Assembly (NCBI GenBank): GCA_003164915.1
Contig: PLRT01000146.1
Coordinates: 1-36,198, forward strand
From: Hyphomicrobiales bacterium
Lineage (GTDB): Bacteria; Pseudomonadota; Alphaproteobacteria; Rhizobiales; Beijerinckiaceae
DNA length: 36,198 nt
Direction of reading: 5' to 3'
The stretch's first letter is position 1, and each line of letters opens with the position of its first letter. A program made the position numbers and the translations under genes. Under the pieces are notes generated by a model that was given only the letters and a program-made list of their open reading frames with translations, made no database searches and was not told the DNA's origin. This document shows positions 19,173 through 26,947 of this stretch, piece by piece.

Positions 19173-20044
19173 GCCTCGCCGCCGACGGCCTGCCGCCGCT
19201 GCGCGAGGTCGTCGCCGCGCACGGACTGGCGGCGAAGAAGTCGCTCGGGCAGAACTTCCTGTTCGATCTCAACCTGACAGGCCGCATCGCCCGCGCGAGC
19301 GGTCCGCTAGAAGGCGTCGCCGTCGTCGAGGTCGGCCCCGGCCCCGGGGGCCTGACACGGGCGCTGCTCGCCCACGGCGCACGAAAGGTGATTGCGATCG
19401 AGCGCGACGAACGCTGCCTCGCGGCGCTGGTCGACATCGCCGCACATTGGCCGGGCCGCCTGCAGATCATCGCCGGCGACGCGCTGACGGTCGCGCCGGA
19501 GACGCTCGTCGCCGCCGCGGAAGGCGCGCCGATCCGCATCTGCGCCAACCTGCCCTACAACATCGCGACCGTCCTGCTGACGCGCTGGCTCGAGGCCGAG
19601 CCTTGGCCGCCATTTTACCAGCGCCTGACGCTGATGTTCCAACGCGAGGTCGCGCTCAGAATCGTCGCGACGCCTGCCGAGCGCGCCGACTACGGCCGCC
19701 TCGCCGTGCTGGCGGGCTGGCGCGCGCGGGCGCAGCTGCTGTTCGATGTGCCGCCGGCCGCCTTCACGCCGCCGCCGAAAGTCACCTCGAGCGTCGTCGA
19801 GCTGATCCCGCGCGAAAGACCCGAACCGTGCGACGCGCGCCTGTTGTCGGCGGCGACGCAGGCCGCCTTCGGTCAGCGCCGCAAGATGCTGCGCCAGTCG
19901 CTGAAGGCTTTCTCCGCCGCTCAGGGCGTCGATCTGGCGGCCCTGCTCTCCGTGGCCGGCCTCGATCCGACCCGCCGCGCGGAGGAGATCGATGTCGCCG
20001 GGTTTTGCAAGCTGGCGCGCGCCGCGGAGGCGCTGAAAGCGTAG
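19169..20044 (+). CDS. rsmA: 16S rRNA (adenine1518-N6/adenine1519-N6)-dimethyltransferase
   Basis: This 291-aa methyltransferase (KsgA family) dimethylates the two adjacent adenines in the 3'-terminal hairpin of 16S rRNA during small-subunit maturation. It has [11 protein letters not shown] (about 23-33), SAM motif [16 protein letters not shown] (53-67), the acidic IERDERC, and the catalytic [11 protein letters not shown] (127-137). A C-terminal helical domain carries [16 protein letters not shown] 19169 overlaps the pdxA stop, so the pair is coupled. It is the last gene of the lpt-pdxA-rsmA run and is convergent with the GGDEF-EAL gene 15 nt away. Confidence 0.97.
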   Translation: MSLAADGLPPLREVVAAHGLAAKKSLGQNFLFDLNLTGRIARASGPLEGVAVVEVGPGPGGLTRALLAHGARKVIAIERDERCLAALVDIAAHWPGRLQIIAGDALTVAPETLVAAAEGAPIRICANLPYNIATVLLTRWLEAEPWPPFYQRLTLMFQREVALRIVATPAERADYGRLAVLAGWRARAQLLFDVPPAAFTPPPKVTSSVVELIPRERPEPCDARLLSAATQAAFGQRRKMLRQSLKAFSAAQGVDLAALLSVAGLDPTRRAEEIDVAGFCKLARAAEALKA

Positions 20045-20059
20045 AAGCCGGCGCCGCGC

Positions 20060-21664
20060 TCAGGCGGCGTGGGCCTCCGGCGGCGACGACGCGGCCTTGC
20101 CAGATTGAATGAACTTGTCGGCTTCGTCCTTCGACATGGCGCTGCCGAACAGGTAGCCCTGGGCGAAGTCGCAGCCCTGGTTGGAGAGCCAGTCGAGGTT
20201 GGCGTCGCTTTCGATGCCCTCGGCGGTCGTCTGGAGGCTCAGGCTCGCGCCGATTTGCATCATCGCGTCGGCCAGCTTGGCTCGTTCGCCGCCTTGCTCG
20301 ACATTGGCGAGGTAGCTCTTATCGATCTTGATCTTGTTGAAGCGCTGCTCGCGCAGATGACGGAGGTTGGAATAGCCGGCGCCGAAATCGTCCAACGCGA
20401 TCTTGACGCCGAGATTCTGCAGCGAGGTCAGCGCGGCGCGCGCTGCCTCGAGATCGCTGAGCAATGCGGTCTCGGCGATCTCGACCTCGAGCCGGCCCGA
20501 GGGAAAGCCGGTCTCGGTAAGGATCGCCAGCAGCGCCGCAGCCAACCGCGGATCACGCAGCTGCGTCGCCGATATGTTGACCGAGAGCTGCAGATTCGGC
20601 GGCCAGCCTCGCGCGTCGGAGCAAGCCTCGCGCAGGATCCTGCAGGTGAGATCGCAGATCATTCCCGTCTCCTCCGCCACGGAAATGAATACGTCCGGCG
20701 GGACGGATCCGTGTTCGGGACTGTCCCAGCGCGCGAGCGCCTCGAAACCAACGAGGTCGCGTTCGGGCAAGGAGACGATCGGCTGGTAGAAAGGCCTGAC
20801 CTCGCCGCGGTTGATCGCCGCGCGCAGGTCGGATTCGAGCCGCGCGCGCGCCCTGAGCGCGACGTCCATCTCGGAATGAAAGAAGCGAAACGTTCCGCGC
20901 CCCTCGCGTTTGCCCTGGTACATCGCGACATCGGCGGCATGCAGCAGCGCGTCGGGATCGTGGTCCCCCGGCGTCGCGAAAGCGACCCCGATGGTCGAGT
21001 CGACTTCGACCTGCCCGTGATTCCAAGGGACCGGCTCTCGCACCGCCGCGTTGATCCGTTGCACCAAGGTCACGAGCGCGTCGCGATCCTGAAAAAAGGG
21101 AACCAGAACGACGAATTCGTCGCCGCCGACACGGGCGGCCACGCCTCCGCGGGGCATGAGACCGCGCAGACGATCGGCGACCGCGCACAGAACGGCGTTG
21201 CCCGCCGCGTGGCCATGCAAGTCATTAACCGGCTTGAACCGATCGAGGTCGATCAGCAGGACGGCGAAGGTCTCGTGCGCCGAGCAGCGCGAGAGAGCGG
21301 ATTCGAGCGTCTCGCCGAACAATCGGCGATTGGGCAGCCCGGTCAGCGCGTCGTGCCGGGCGCTCTTTTCCGCCAGCGCTTCGGCGGCCATCCGCGCCGC
21401 GATCGCCCTGCGCAGCAGAATCGACTTGCGGATGGTGGCGACGACGGCGCCGACGCCCAGGCAGGCGGTCAGCATCACGAGGTTCAACAGCTCGTGCTGA
21501 ATGATGTAGCGGCCGACGCGATCGAAGACGCCCTGCCCGACGCCGATGAACCAGACGCAAGCCCCTACGACCATCAGGACAAGAAGCTCGTAAAGCTCCC
21601 CTTGCCCCCAGGTTCCCTCGCTTTCGAGGCTCGACGCGGAATTGTTCGATCGAGTTCGCGGCAT
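20060..21664 (-). CDS. Membrane GGDEF-EAL protein (putative bifunctional cyclic-di-GMP enzyme)
   Basis: This 534-aa protein has two N-terminal membrane helices (about 26-43 and 60-78), then a GGDEF domain (about 100-260) and an EAL domain (about 275-520). The cyclase signature GGDEF (180-184) is intact. The position expected for the RxxD inhibitory site reads PRGG, so that product-inhibition site appears lost. The phosphodiesterase residues are all present: EAL (308-310), Asn in SVNIS, Glu in EIAET, ALDDFGAG, Lys in KIKIDKSYL, and Glu in TTAEGIE. Both activities are therefore plausible. There is no recognised sensory domain beyond the membrane pair. The 8-bp repeats at 21673-21700 lie just before the start. 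Confidence 0.93.
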   Translation of the reverse strand: MPRTRSNNSASSLESEGTWGQGELYELLVLMVVGACVWFIGVGQGVFDRVGRYIIQHELLNLVMLTACLGVGAVVATIRKSILLRRAIAARMAAEALAEKSARHDALTGLPNRRLFGETLESALSRCSAHETFAVLLIDLDRFKPVNDLHGHAAGNAVLCAVADRLRGLMPRGGVAARVGGDEFVVLVPFFQDRDALVTLVQRINAAVREPVPWNHGQVEVDSTIGVAFATPGDHDPDALLHAADVAMYQGKREGRGTFRFFHSEMDVALRARARLESDLRAAINRGEVRPFYQPIVSLPERDLVGFEALARWDSPEHGSVPPDVFISVAEETGMICDLTCRILREACSDARGWPPNLQLSVNISATQLRDPRLAAALLAILTETGFPSGRLEVEIAETALLSDLEAARAALTSLQNLGVKIALDDFGAGYSNLRHLREQRFNKIKIDKSYLANVEQGGERAKLADAMMQIGASLSLQTTAEGIESDANLDWLSNQGCDFAQGYLFGSAMSKDEADKFIQSGKAASSPPEAHAA

Positions 21665-21672
21665 GGGCGGCG

Positions 21673-21700
21673 ACGCTAGGCGCGTTTGCTTAACGCTAGG
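21673..21700. repeat. Two direct copies of ACGCTAGG, 20 bp apart, upstream of the GGDEF-EAL gene
   Basis: ACGCTAGG occurs exactly at 21673-21680 and again at 21693-21700. The 20-bp period (two helical turns) puts both copies on the same DNA face. The nearer copy is 8 nt before the ATG at 21664 of the minus-strand GGDEF-EAL gene. A third, imperfect version (TAACGCCG) is near 21731. It could be a regulator binding site or chance. Confidence 0.35.
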
Positions 21701-21865
21701 TCAAACCGCTTGAGCGCGCGGGTTCGTGCCTAACGCCGAGTTCCTGAGCGGGCCGCAAATTCACCGTTTCACCGGTTGCGGCGACGCAGGTGACGCCAAA
21801 CCGGCCGTCCGCATCACGCCGGCGTAGCGATGGTTGTCCTCCGCCGTCTCGTCGTCGCCTTCGCC

Positions 21866-21891
21866 GCGGCCAAGGCGTTAGCCATGGCCGC
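21866..21891 (-). terminator. Strong hairpin downstream of metY
   Basis: GCGGCCA-A-GGC, loop GTTA, GCC-A-TGGCCGC pair as a 10-bp stem with one mismatch. It begins 25 nt past the metY stop on the minus strand. There is no T-run after it, so it may be a stabilising 3' hairpin or a partial terminator. The rest of the 252-nt gap 21665-21916 holds no gene I can support. Confidence 0.4.
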
Positions 21892-21916
21892 CGAGACGCC
21901 TCGGGTAAAGCGCGCC

Positions 21917-23233
21917 CTACTCCGCGGCGATCTTCGCCACGCCCGCCGCCTTCAACGCATGATCGAGGTCGCCGAGAATGTCGTCGATGTGCTCGATGCC
22001 AATCGACAGGCGCACGTAACCTTCGGTCACGCCGGTGGCGAGCTGGTCCGCGGGCGAAAGCTGCGAGTGTGTGGTCGACGCCGGATGAATGGCGAGCGAG
22101 CGCGCATCGCCAATGTTGGCGACGTGGTAGAACAGTTGCAGCGCGTCGATGAACCGCCGCCCTGCCGCATGCCCGCCGGCGAGTTCGAAACCGACGAGGC
22201 CGCCGAAGCCGCCCTTGAGATATTTCTGCGCCCTCTCAATCGCCTTGCCGCTCTGCAGCGAGGGATAGATCACCTTGACGACCTCCGGCCGCTTGGCGAG
22301 CCATTGCGCGACCGCCTCGGCGTTCTTGCTGTGGCGCTCGATGCGCAAAGCCAGCGTCTCGATCCCCTGCAGGGTGAGGAAGGCGTTGAACGGCGACAAC
22401 GCCGAGCCGATATCGCGCAGCAGCGTCACGCGCGCCTTGAGAACATAGGCGATCGGCCCGAGCGGCTTGACGGCCTCGCTCCACACCGCGCCGTGATAGG
22501 ACGCATCGGGCGTGTTGAGCGCCGGCTGACGCTCGGGGAAATCGCCCCAGGGGAAATTGCCGCTGTCGACGATCAGGCCGCCGATCGAGGTGCCGTGACC
22601 GCCGAGATACTTGGTCGACGAATAGACCACGACCGCCGCGCCGTGGTCGAACGGACGGGCGAGCAGCGGCGCGGCGGTGTTGTCGACGATCAGCGGGATG
22701 CCGAGCGGCCGGCCAATCGCCGCCACTTCGGCGATCGGGAATACGGTCAGTTTCGGGTTCGGCAGCGTCTCGGCGTAATAGGCGCGCGTCTTGGCGTCGG
22801 TCGCGCGGCGGAAGTTCTCCGGATCGGCCGGATCGACGAAACGGACTTCGATTCCCTGGTCCTTCAGCGTATTGGCGAACAGGTTCCAGGTCCCGCCATA
22901 GAGGTCGGTCGAAGAGACGACATTGTCGCCGACGCGGGCGACGTTCTGCAGCGACAACGCGCTCGCCGCCTGGCCGCTCGACACCGCCAGCGCGGCGACG
23001 CCGCCCTCGAGCGCCGCGACGCGCTTCTCGAGCACGTCGTTGGTCGGGTTCATGATGCGCGTGTAGATGTTGCCGAGTTCCTTGAGCGCGAACAGGTTCG
23101 CCGCGTGATCGGCGTTCTGGAACTGGTACGAGGTCGTCTGGTAGATCGGCACGGCGACCGCGCCGGTGGTCGGATCGGCGCGCCATCCGGCGTGCAGGGC
23201 GAGGGTTTCCGGCTTCTGCGGCGCTTGCGACAT
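21917..23233 (-). CDS. metY: O-acetylhomoserine sulfhydrylase (Cys/Met metabolism PLP enzyme)
   Basis: This 438-aa enzyme belongs to the Cys/Met-metabolism PLP family and has the length of O-acetylhomoserine aminocarboxypropyltransferases, which make homocysteine from O-acetylhomoserine and sulfide. It begins ETLALHAGWRADPTTGAVAV and has YQTTSYQFQNADHAANLFAL, typical of MetY. YTRIMNPTNDVLEKRVAALEGG, VDNTAAPLLARPFDHGA with Asp184, and the PLP lysine Lys208 in YSSTKYLGGHG follow. A close relative such as O-succinylhomoserine sulfhydrylase (MetZ) is less likely, given the roughly 430-residue length and the LF insertion region. It is monocistronic by spacing and has its own promoter region. Confidence 0.93.
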   Translation of the reverse strand: MSQAPQKPETLALHAGWRADPTTGAVAVPIYQTTSYQFQNADHAANLFALKELGNIYTRIMNPTNDVLEKRVAALEGGVAALAVSSGQAASALSLQNVARVGDNVVSSTDLYGGTWNLFANTLKDQGIEVRFVDPADPENFRRATDAKTRAYYAETLPNPKLTVFPIAEVAAIGRPLGIPLIVDNTAAPLLARPFDHGAAVVVYSSTKYLGGHGTSIGGLIVDSGNFPWGDFPERQPALNTPDASYHGAVWSEAVKPLGPIAYVLKARVTLLRDIGSALSPFNAFLTLQGIETLALRIERHSKNAEAVAQWLAKRPEVVKVIYPSLQSGKAIERAQKYLKGGFGGLVGFELAGGHAAGRRFIDALQLFYHVANIGDARSLAIHPASTTHSQLSPADQLATGVTEGYVRLSIGIEHIDDILGDLDHALKAAGVAKIAAE

Positions 23234-23340
23234 GATCGGCTCCGACGTTTTGACGCGACCCGGCCCAGCCGCCGTCGCGGGATTGGCGAGGCGTAGGCCT
23301 CTATAACACGCCGACTAGGCGTTAATAATGGATTCCTCCC
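23234..23340 (-). promoter_or_regulatory. Structured leader of metY (about 107 nt)
   Basis: Between the putative promoter and the metY ATG, the minus-strand RNA could fold into successive hairpins. ACGCC-TAGTC-GGCGT lies at 23308-23322, a perfect GAGGC-CTAC-GCCTC at 23288-23301, and a longer imperfect GCGAC...GTCGC element closer to the start. I looked for the SAM-II core (AUAAA and GCUAAAAAGG-like segments) and did not see it, so I do not assign a riboswitch class. Confidence 0.3.
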
Positions 23341-23372
23341 CTATAGTTCTGTCAATCTATAGCGGTTGTCAA
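23341..23372 (-). promoter_or_regulatory. metY promoter region with tandem TTGACA/CTATAG repeats
   Basis: On the minus strand the order is TTGACA (23372-23367), 4 nt, CTATAG (23362-23357), 1 nt, TTGACA (23355-23350), 3 nt, CTATAG (23346-23341). The two TTGACA copies are 17 bp apart and the two CTATAG copies 16 bp apart. The first TTGACA with the distal ACTATA (19-nt spacer) resembles a sigma70 promoter of alphaproteobacterial type. The internal copies may be an operator for a sulfur or methionine regulator. The region is conspicuously AT-richer than its surroundings. Confidence 0.5.
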
Positions 23373-23390
23373 CTAAAAACCGCCGCGCCT

Positions 23391-23624
23391 CTACAGCTCC
23401 GCGTAGCCGGCCGGCGTCAGCCGCAGCCGATCGAGGGCAAGCTGGACCCAACCGCGCGCGACCGCCTCAGCGACCGCCGCCTGATAGTCGGCGGCGCGGC
23501 CGAAATTGCGTTCGAGAAAATCGTGGCCGGCGCGGCCTGCGGGAAGGCTTTCGCCCGAGCGCATTCCGGCGTCGGCGAACAGCGCCAGCAGCGCGCGCGC
23601 GTAATCCTCGTCGGCGGGCAGCAC
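23391..23624 (-). CDS. Small unrecognised protein (77 aa)
   Basis: I do not recognise this gene. It would start at GTG 23624 (MLPADEDYARALLALFADAG) and read as a helical, soluble, acidic protein. The end, AVARGWVQLALDRLRLTPAGYAEL, resembles the last helix and wing of a small winged-helix domain ('..L..D.L.LT..G...L'). Codon use is consistent with coding and the frame has no rare features. A GGGGAGAG lies about 12 nt upstream. It is 74 nt downstream of the histidine kinase on the same strand, so it could be the last gene of that operon. Confidence 0.6.
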   Translation of the reverse strand: MLPADEDYARALLALFADAGMRSGESLPAGRAGHDFLERNFGRAADYQAAVAEAVARGWVQLALDRLRLTPAGYAEL

Positions 23625-23698
23625 GGTCGTCGCTTTCTCTCCCCGAGGGCGAATTGGCCCCGCCGATTGCGCCGGTTGTGAGGCCGTGACGGTTCGCG

Positions 23699-25075
23699 TC
23701 AGGCCGCGCTCGGCGGGCCCGCCGGCTTCGGCAGCTCGACGACCATTCTGAGGCCCGGCGCGTTGTCCTCTGCGGCATAGGCCATGCCATGCAACTCGGC
23801 GATCGCCGCCACCAAGCTGAGGCCGAGCCCGTCGCCGGGCGTCGAACGCGCGGCGTCAAGGCGATAGAAGCGCTCGAAGATGCGCCGGCGTTCGGCTTCC
23901 GGCGCGCCAGGCCCGTCATCGGCCACCGCCAGCCGTCCGCCCCCGCCGTGCCGCGCGCTGGCGACGACGATATGCGTGCCCGCGGGCGTGTGGCGCAGCG
24001 CATTGTCGACCAGGTTGGCGACCATCTGCGTCAGCAACTCGCGGTCGCCCGCCAGCGGCAGCGCTTCGTCGAGCGCCGCCGTCAGCGTCTTGCCCTCCTC
24101 CTCCGCGGCGGGCTGGAACGCTTCGACCACCTCGCGCGCCGTTGCGGCGAGGTCGACCGGCCGGAACCCAGCGCGCCGCGCGCCCGACTCGATCTGGCCG
24201 ATGCGCAGGATGGCGTTGAAGGTCGCGAGAACGGCGTGGATGTCAGCGATCGCCGCCTCGAGCGCGGCGGCGGTATCGGGGCGCGCCGACTCGCGCGCGA
24301 GCTGCGTTTCGAGCCGTTGCGCCATGCGCGTCAGCGGCCGGCGCAGATCGTGCGCGACCGCCGCGCCGACCGCCTTGTGCGCCTCGAGCAGCGACTCGAT
24401 GCGGTCGAACATCAGATTGAAGGTGCGCGCCAGATGGTCGAGTTCGTCGTCGCCGCCCGTCTCGGGAATGCGTCGCCGCCAATCGCCGGCGACAATCGCC
24501 TGCGCCGCGCTGCGCATCGCTTCGATGCGCTTCAGGGCCTGGGAGCTCAGCAGCACGCCGCCGATCGCGCCGAGCGCCAGCGTCGCGGCCAGCGCCCATG
24601 CGAAAGCGGACAGCAGCGCACGCATCGGGCCGGGCGCGCTGCGCCACTCGTCGGCGACCACCAGCGCGCCGCCGTCGTCGAGCCTCGCGACCCGCGCGCG
24701 CACGTCGACCGCGCTCTCGCCCGGTTCGTCGTTCTCCGGCTCGCGCAGAGTGACCCAGCCGACCGCGCCGGGCGGCGGAACGAGTTCGCCGGCCGTCAGC
24801 TTGCCTGAGGCGTCGACCAGGCCATAGGCGAATGAATTGACCACCCCGGCGCGTCCGGCGATCGTCGCCTTCAGCCCGGACTCGCCGTGCGCCGAGTATT
24901 CCTTCAGCAGCGCGGCGCTTTCACCCTCGACGTCCTGGTCGATTTCCGCGCTGATCTGGCTGTGGACGACGAGGTAGACGACCGCGCCGAGAAAGAGCAC
25001 CGACAGCGTGAACAGGCCGAGATAGATCGCCGCGAGGCGAAAACTCGAAGTGCGGAAGAGCCTAGTTCGAAGCAC
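23699..25075 (-). CDS. Two-component sensor histidine kinase
   Basis: This 458-aa membrane kinase has TM1 at about 14-37, a periplasmic region of about 110 residues, TM2 at about 152-177, and a HAMP linker (about 178-232). The H-box has His242 in AVAHDLRRPLTRM; the ATPase domain has an N-box with Asn354 and Asn358 (NLVDNALRHTP), G1 DDGPG (387) and G2 GDGLGLSLV. All catalytic motifs are intact. The periplasmic domain has no family I can name and contains no Cys or His cluster suggesting metal sensing. Its start overlaps the response-regulator gene by 14 nt, so the two are surely partners. It lies in an operon with two cytochromes. Confidence 0.94.
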   Translation of the reverse strand: MLRTRLFRTSSFRLAAIYLGLFTLSVLFLGAVVYLVVHSQISAEIDQDVEGESAALLKEYSAHGESGLKATIAGRAGVVNSFAYGLVDASGKLTAGELVPPPGAVGWVTLREPENDEPGESAVDVRARVARLDDGGALVVADEWRSAPGPMRALLSAFAWALAATLALGAIGGVLLSSQALKRIEAMRSAAQAIVAGDWRRRIPETGGDDELDHLARTFNLMFDRIESLLEAHKAVGAAVAHDLRRPLTRMAQRLETQLARESARPDTAAALEAAIADIHAVLATFNAILRIGQIESGARRAGFRPVDLAATAREVVEAFQPAAEEEGKTLTAALDEALPLAGDRELLTQMVANLVDNALRHTPAGTHIVVASARHGGGGRLAVADDGPGAPEAERRRIFERFYRLDAARSTPGDGLGLSLVAAIAELHGMAYAAEDNAPGLRMVVELPKPAGPPSAA

Positions 25076-25742
25076 GCAGCATGTACCCGGCGCCGCGCAG
25101 AGTGAGGATGAGGGGCGTCGCCTGACCGCGATCCACCTTCGCCCGCAAACGGCTGATGTGCGTCTCGACGATATTCGTTTGCGGATCGAAATGGAACGCC
25201 CACACCTTTTCGAGCAGCATGCTGCGCGTCACCACCCGCCCTTCGCTGCGCATCAGGAATTCCAGAAGCTGGAACTCGCGCGGCTGCAGGTCGATCTCGT
25301 GGCCGCCGCGCTTCACCGTGCGACGGATGAGGTCCATCTCGAGGTCGCCGACGGCGAGCACGGTCGGCTCGGCGCCGAGCGTCGGTCGTCGCGCCAGCGC
25401 GGCGAGCCGCGCCATCAGTTCGGAGAAGGCGAACGGCTTGACGAGATAGTCGTCGCCGCCAGCCTCGAGACCTTCGACCCGATCGTCAATGCCGGAAAGC
25501 GAGGTAAGAAACAGCGTCGGAATCGCCGACCCGGCGGCGCGCATCGCCTTGACCAGCGACAGCCCGTCGAGCTCCGGCAGCATGCGGTCGACGATGACGA
25601 CATCGTAGCGCTGCGGGCCGGTCGCCATCACCAGCCCGTCGCGGCCATTGCGCGCGACGTCGGCTTCGTGGCCGCGCTCAGCGATGCCGTGGGCGAGAAA
25701 AGCCGCGCCTTCGGCGTCGTCTTCGACGATCAGGACTTTCAT
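25062..25742 (-). CDS. OmpR/PhoB-family response regulator
   Basis: This 226-aa protein has a receiver domain with the acidic pair Asp8/Asp9, phospho-acceptor Asp52 (VIVDRMLP), Thr80 and Lys102 (YLVKPF). A winged-helix DNA-binding domain (about 130-226) follows, with LQPREFQLLEFLMRSEGRVVT and ETHISRLRAKVD. I take ATG 25742 (MKVLIVEDD) as the start, four codons after the track start. It overlaps the stop of the cytochrome b561 gene as ATGA, which ties the regulator to the redox genes. It resembles regulators of metal or envelope stress systems (CusR/QseB-like), but the target cannot be read. Confidence 0.95.
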   Translation of the reverse strand: MKVLIVEDDAEGAAFLAHGIAERGHEADVARNGRDGLVMATGPQRYDVVIVDRMLPELDGLSLVKAMRAAGSAIPTLFLTSLSGIDDRVEGLEAGGDDYLVKPFAFSELMARLAALARRPTLGAEPTVLAVGDLEMDLIRRTVKRGGHEIDLQPREFQLLEFLMRSEGRVVTRSMLLEKVWAFHFDPQTNIVETHISRLRAKVDRGQATPLILTLRGAGYMLRASN

Positions 25743-26338
25743 TCCGCCGGCCACGCTCCGCTTCGGCGTCGCCGCCGGACCCAGAACATGCGGGAGAAGA
25801 CCCGATCGCCCAGCGCCTCATGCGCAACGGCAGCTAAGGCGTGCGCGATCAAATAGACCCACATGACTTTCCCGGCCAACGCATGCGCCTTGAGCGCCAT
25901 ACGCCCGTAGGGCGTACCGGTAAAGAGGGCGAACCATGCGGCGCCGCTCATCGCCAGGAAGGTCGCAAGCAGCAGACCGAGGCCATGCACGGCGCTCGCC
26001 AGCGCGTCGAGATGCAGCGGCGGCGCCTCGCCGCGCGCGAGCGATCGAGCGATGGCGCGGACTTCGCCAAACACCTGGCCGAGCGCCTCGCGCGAGAACC
26101 ACGGGAAAAGCCGCTGCAGGGGCGTCTCGCGCTGGTCGCGCATCAGCGTCCACAGCCAGAACAGCGACAAAACGCCGAGACCGACGAGGCCGACCTGCTG
26201 ATGCAGGGCGAACGGCCAATCGGGCGTTTCGCCGGGCAGAGGGCGCTCCATGATCTGGCTGGTCAGCAATTGTTCGACGACCGTCAGCAGAACCGCGAGA
26301 TGCAGCGCGCGCGTGAGGTGGGATCGGGCGATGGTCAT
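25739..26338 (-). CDS. Cytochrome b561-family membrane protein
   Basis: This 199-aa protein has about four membrane helices. Candidate haem-ligand histidines are His13 (RALHLAVLL), His46 (FALHQQVG), His152 (KAHALAGKV) and His166 (YLIAHALAAVAHE), matching the spacing of the cytochrome b561 family. It would carry electrons across or along the inner membrane, probably between the quinone pool and a periplasmic partner. It starts at ATG 26338 with GAGGA upstream, 52 nt after the cytochrome c gene, and its stop overlaps the response-regulator start. Its C-terminus is basic (WVRRRRRSG), likely cytoplasmic. Confidence 0.88.
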   Translation of the reverse strand: MTIARSHLTRALHLAVLLTVVEQLLTSQIMERPLPGETPDWPFALHQQVGLVGLGVLSLFWLWTLMRDQRETPLQRLFPWFSREALGQVFGEVRAIARSLARGEAPPLHLDALASAVHGLGLLLATFLAMSGAAWFALFTGTPYGRMALKAHALAGKVMWVYLIAHALAAVAHEALGDRVFSRMFWVRRRRRSGAWPAE

Positions 26339-26390
26339 GGGTCCTCGGGGCTCTCTTCAAGGGAGATCGGGCGGTCGCGCTTTCGCGCCG

Positions 26391-26771
26391 TCAGTTACGC
26401 AGCGCGTCGTGGCAGGAGCGGCAATCGCCGGCGACCCGCTGGAAGCGCGCGCTGGCGCCGCCCGGCGCCGCGGCCGTCTGCAGCGTCGCGGCGGCGTCGG
26501 CCTCGAACCGTGAGAAGCGGTTCTTGGCGTCGAGCGCCTGGGCGCCTGAACCGGAAATCCCCGCTTCGACGTCGCGCGCGTCTCCGATCATCCCGGTCAG
26601 GATCCGCCGCAGCGCGGGCTCGTCGTAGGGGACGGCGCCGGTCAGCATCCGCTCGGCCTGGCCAGCCTGGGCCTTCCAGTCGCGCATGATCGGCCTCAGC
26701 CGCGGCGCGGCGACGGCGCTCGCGGCCGCGGCAAAGACGGCGGCGGCGAAAAGAATGGCGGAAGGCTTCAA
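26391..26771 (-). CDS. Class II cytochrome c (c556/c'-type), periplasmic
   Basis: This 126-aa precursor has a signal peptide (MKPSAILFAAAVFAAAASAV, cut near AVAA). It has a four-helix-bundle-like sequence and a single CXXCH haem site at the C-terminus (CRSCH, 117-121), which is the layout of class II cytochromes c. A Met at residue 29 (RPIMRDW) could be a sixth ligand, favouring low-spin c556 over five-coordinate c'. The start is TTG 26771, supported by GAGGAG 6 nt upstream. It is the first gene of the operon with cytochrome b561 and a two-component system. It is probably the periplasmic redox partner of the b561. Confidence 0.88.
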   Translation of the reverse strand: MKPSAILFAAAVFAAAASAVAAPRLRPIMRDWKAQAGQAERMLTGAVPYDEPALRRILTGMIGDARDVEAGISGSGAQALDAKNRFSRFEADAAATLQTAAAPGGASARFQRVAGDCRSCHDALRN

Positions 26772-26947
26772 TGCGCGCTCCTCAGGCGGCGGACCCCCCG
26801 AGATTTGCCCTCAGCCTTTGGCGGGAAAGCGGCGCCGCCTATACGCTTTCCCAATCTCACGAGCCCCAACCCCGGAGCGGCGACACCCGCCGTTGACCGC
26901 GATCCGGGCCGGGCCTAGAGACGGCGCGAGGCCGGATCGAGCGAGCC

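Noticed and set aside
20069-21679. 536-aa open frame antisense to the GGDEF-EAL gene
   Set aside because: It mirrors the whole gene with Arg/Gln/His-rich, motif-free sequence, while the minus strand has all GGDEF and EAL motifs.
21830-23296. 488-aa open frame antisense to metY
   Set aside because: No motifs, while metY has the PLP site on the minus strand.
23234-23340. SAM-II riboswitch before metY
   Set aside because: A riboswitch was expected at this gene in alphaproteobacteria, but the conserved core sequences of that class were not found by eye. Only a generic structured leader is reported.
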